A stretch of 64,000 bases of DNA from Loxodes magnus. Lineage: Eukaryota; Ciliophora; Karyorelictea; Loxodida; Loxodidae. A program made the position numbers and the translations under genes. The stretch is taken from the NCBI GenBank assembly GCA_946699065.1, contig CAMPDV010000096.1, forward strand, positions 62,001-126,000, read 5' to 3'. A model generated the notes under the pieces. That model was not told where the DNA came from, did not search any database, and saw only the letters and a list, made by a program, of their open reading frames with translations. Shown here in pieces: positions 61,777 to 64,000 of the stretch (its first letter is position 1; the number at the start of each line of letters is the position of its first letter).

Positions 61777-64000
61777 ATGGCTTCTAAACTTAACTAACTT
61801 CTATTTACTAAGCTAGAAAATTTAAAGATAGAAGAAAACTTCAACCAAGCTAAATAACTAGAAAGAGCAGGGAAGATGAAGCTTTGCTATAAGTAACTAA
61901 TGCTAGTCAAAGACTGATTAGGCCGCATAAACTTGAATACATTCAAAAGTTTAATATTGCTTTGCTTCACAGCAAATGACATAATAAAGAAGTAAATGAA
62001 ACAATCCTAGACTATTTAATTTTTCTATTTAAGAGATTGTGAGTGAGCCTTTAATATCTTACTGAATAAAGCGTAAAAGGATATTGAAAGTGGAGAAATT
62101 TAGAATAAGTCTAAGATATTCTGCCAAATAGTAATTTGCGGGATTTATGCTTACCAAAATCTAGCTGAGTGTTAGATATAGAATAATAATAACTTTATGG
62201 GTGTTTAGTATTATATTAAATGTAGTAAGGCAATTGACTAAAGTATGAAACTTTTTGAAGGGTAGATACTAGCAATGCAGTAAAGTGGAATATGAGAAGA
62301 TCTTTTGAGTTAGATAATTAATTCTAAACTTAAACTGTCCTTGATCTTAATAGAACTTAAAAGAATAAAGGTAGCTGAGACTATTCTTTTGAACTGTGTA
62401 GAATGATTGTAAAAAGGCTTTAAATTTTTAATTGTTTCAGATAATTTTATTAAGCATGTTCCTATTACGAAAACTTACGAAACTCAAACTACATCGTAAA
62501 CTTAAAATCCATTATCAAAAGAAATACCTATCTAAACTTTAAACTTTGGAAAGTCAATTAACAGGGACTAAAAACCTGGAAGGTTAACTAAATCCAATTC
62601 AGGTAACTTGAAAATTCATGAACTATAAATAGAAAAACTAAGAGAATCTATCGTAAAAAAAAGGCTTTTAACACCTTAAAAGATAAGAGCTAAATCTCTA
62701 CGTACTTTAAAAAAACAAGAGCAGTAGATCATAAAATCTGAACCTGAAATAAATAGCGATCTAATTTAAAGTTTCGTAATGGTTTTTTATAATTTAAGCA
62801 TAGTATATGAAATGAGTGGATAATTTCTATAAGTAAAGGAAAGCTTAGAGTAAGGAAAGCTATTTGCTGATAAGTATTTAAAACAGGATGATGTTATTCA
62901 TACTATGATTTCAGGAGCTTATAGCTCTTTATTCCAAAATGTTAATAAAAATTAAGAAGATATATTAACACCTTAAAGTAATGAAAAAAGCTTTAAACTT
63001 CTTGATAATATTAACACCATCTCAGATTTTATTAACCCTAAAATTAATAAAATAAGACCTGAAACTGCTAGAGTTTCTATTTATAATTCATAGGATACAT
63101 CGAAATTAAATAATGCTAGCCACTTGAAAATAGACAAGCAGAAGACCTTAGATACATAAAAAGAAGTCATACATGAGCATTTATAAAACTGGCGTTCTAA
63201 GATGAGATAATTTCCCCTGACATATCATAAGATTTTGGGCATGAAGAAAATAAAAGGAAAGTAAAGCAATAATAACTATTTTACAGAAACAGATGAAACT
63301 ACTACTAGTATGAAAAATGAAAAATAATTACATTTAACATCTAGCAATTCTCTTAAGAAAATACCTAAGCTTATATTGCATTAATCTGCAAAATTGACAC
63401 CAAATGGTTATTAAACTTCCCGTACAAGAGAACAAGTGGAGAGTTAAGATAGAACTATTTGTCATAGTTTGAGAAATGCAAATAGTTTGTCCTAGTTGTT
63501 AATGACTTCCACCACTTGCTAATATAAATATTATTCTCCCTATTAAATGAAAGAGCTTAAAAAGTGGTAATAAATGTAACTTCCTTATGAAAGTGTAGAT
63601 TAGTACTTGGAAAGGAAAATTCTAGATAGAGTTAAACTTGAAAATGAAGTGAGAAACTTGTAATCTGGAAAGCCTTAAAAGTCAATAAAAGTTAAGAAAT
63701 CTTTATTTAGACATTAATTCTAAGAGAATACCACTGGAAACTAACATGATGAATAAAAGTAACAGGAAAACGAAAATCACGAGAAAGTACTAAATAAATC
63801 TTATCAATTTTTGAAATCTCGATGGATTAGATCTTTCCACCACAATGATCTAAATGAAAATCTAAAGCATTTTAAAGATTTTAAAACACAAATGATAGAA
63901 CTTAAGTATCAATGATATATCAATCAGAAAAAAGATAGCAAAGAGAATTCTTAGGAATAAAAGAAGTAATAATCAAGTTAAAAAATCTCGCTGAATTTTG
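61777..64000 (+). CDS. TPR-like helical protein, 3' end outside window
   Basis: ATG 61,777 opens a frame that is still open at the window end (741 codons). Residues 1-210 are helical hairpins with TPR-like spacing (A-K-Q-L-E-R-A-G-K-M-K-L-C-Y-K; Y-Y-I-K-C-S-K-A-I-D). After a basic Ser/Lys/Thr-rich linker (about 215-320) comes another TPR-like pair (F-Y-N-L-S-I-V-Y-E-M-S-G-Q-F; A-D-K-Y-L-K). The rest is Gln/Ser/Lys-rich with predicted helices near the end. TPR arrays mount protein complexes. No second domain is seen in the visible part. TGA is Trp in several places (for example K-D-W-L-G-R, N-W-R-S-K). Confidence 0.75.

Noticed and set aside
1-64000. tRNA, rRNA, CRISPR, bacterial promoters, ribosome binding sites
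   Set aside because: No tRNA-like cloverleaf or B box outside the SINE-like repeat was found, no regularly spaced direct repeats, and the eukaryotic setting makes ribosome binding sites irrelevant.

Overview
The window looks like nuclear DNA of a ciliate that has reassigned all three stop codons, most likely a karyorelictean such as Loxodes. TAA and TAG read as Gln and TGA reads as Trp inside genes, yet TGA also ends genes. One WD40 gene (9,306-11,567) proves the sense meanings internally: equivalent positions of successive repeats carry CAG, CAA or TAG for Gln and TGG or TGA for Trp. The DNA is very AT-rich. Two introns of 19 and 20 bp are well supported. A heterotrich with a Condylostoma-like code is the main alternative, because several reading frames here do not reach a TGA soon after their recognisable part.

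Positions 1 to about 34,800 are rich in repeats. About ten pieces of a family with a CCHC zinc-knuckle, coiled-coil, gag-like protein lie here, several ending in a shared hairpin plus ATTT-repeat tail. There are three copies of a 0.3-kb SINE-like repeat, two with clear target-site duplications, and one or two decayed LINE reverse transcriptase pieces. Between them sit an apparently whole gene with pentapeptide and WD40 repeats (9,306), a decayed paralogue with a NACHT ATPase domain (15,303-18,490), an unknown 362-aa gene (19,944), and two kelch genes (24,404 and 30,876) whose C-terminal halves are near-identical but whose N-termini are unrelated.

Positions from about 35,000 to 64,000 are gene-dense and nearly free of repeats. 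They hold coiled-coil proteins (36,408 minus strand; 38,966 and 43,199 plus strand), a kelch protein (41,254, minus), a large kelch/cysteine-rich membrane protein with a signal peptide (50,213), a two-domain rhodanese (57,771), a basic helical protein with a probable intron (58,775-60,614, minus), several unknown proteins, and a TPR-like protein cut by the window end (61,777).

No tRNA, rRNA, CRISPR array or telomere was found. Genes sit on both strands with their own short spacers and nothing suggests operons. All readings were done by eye, so starts, ends and introns are best estimates.
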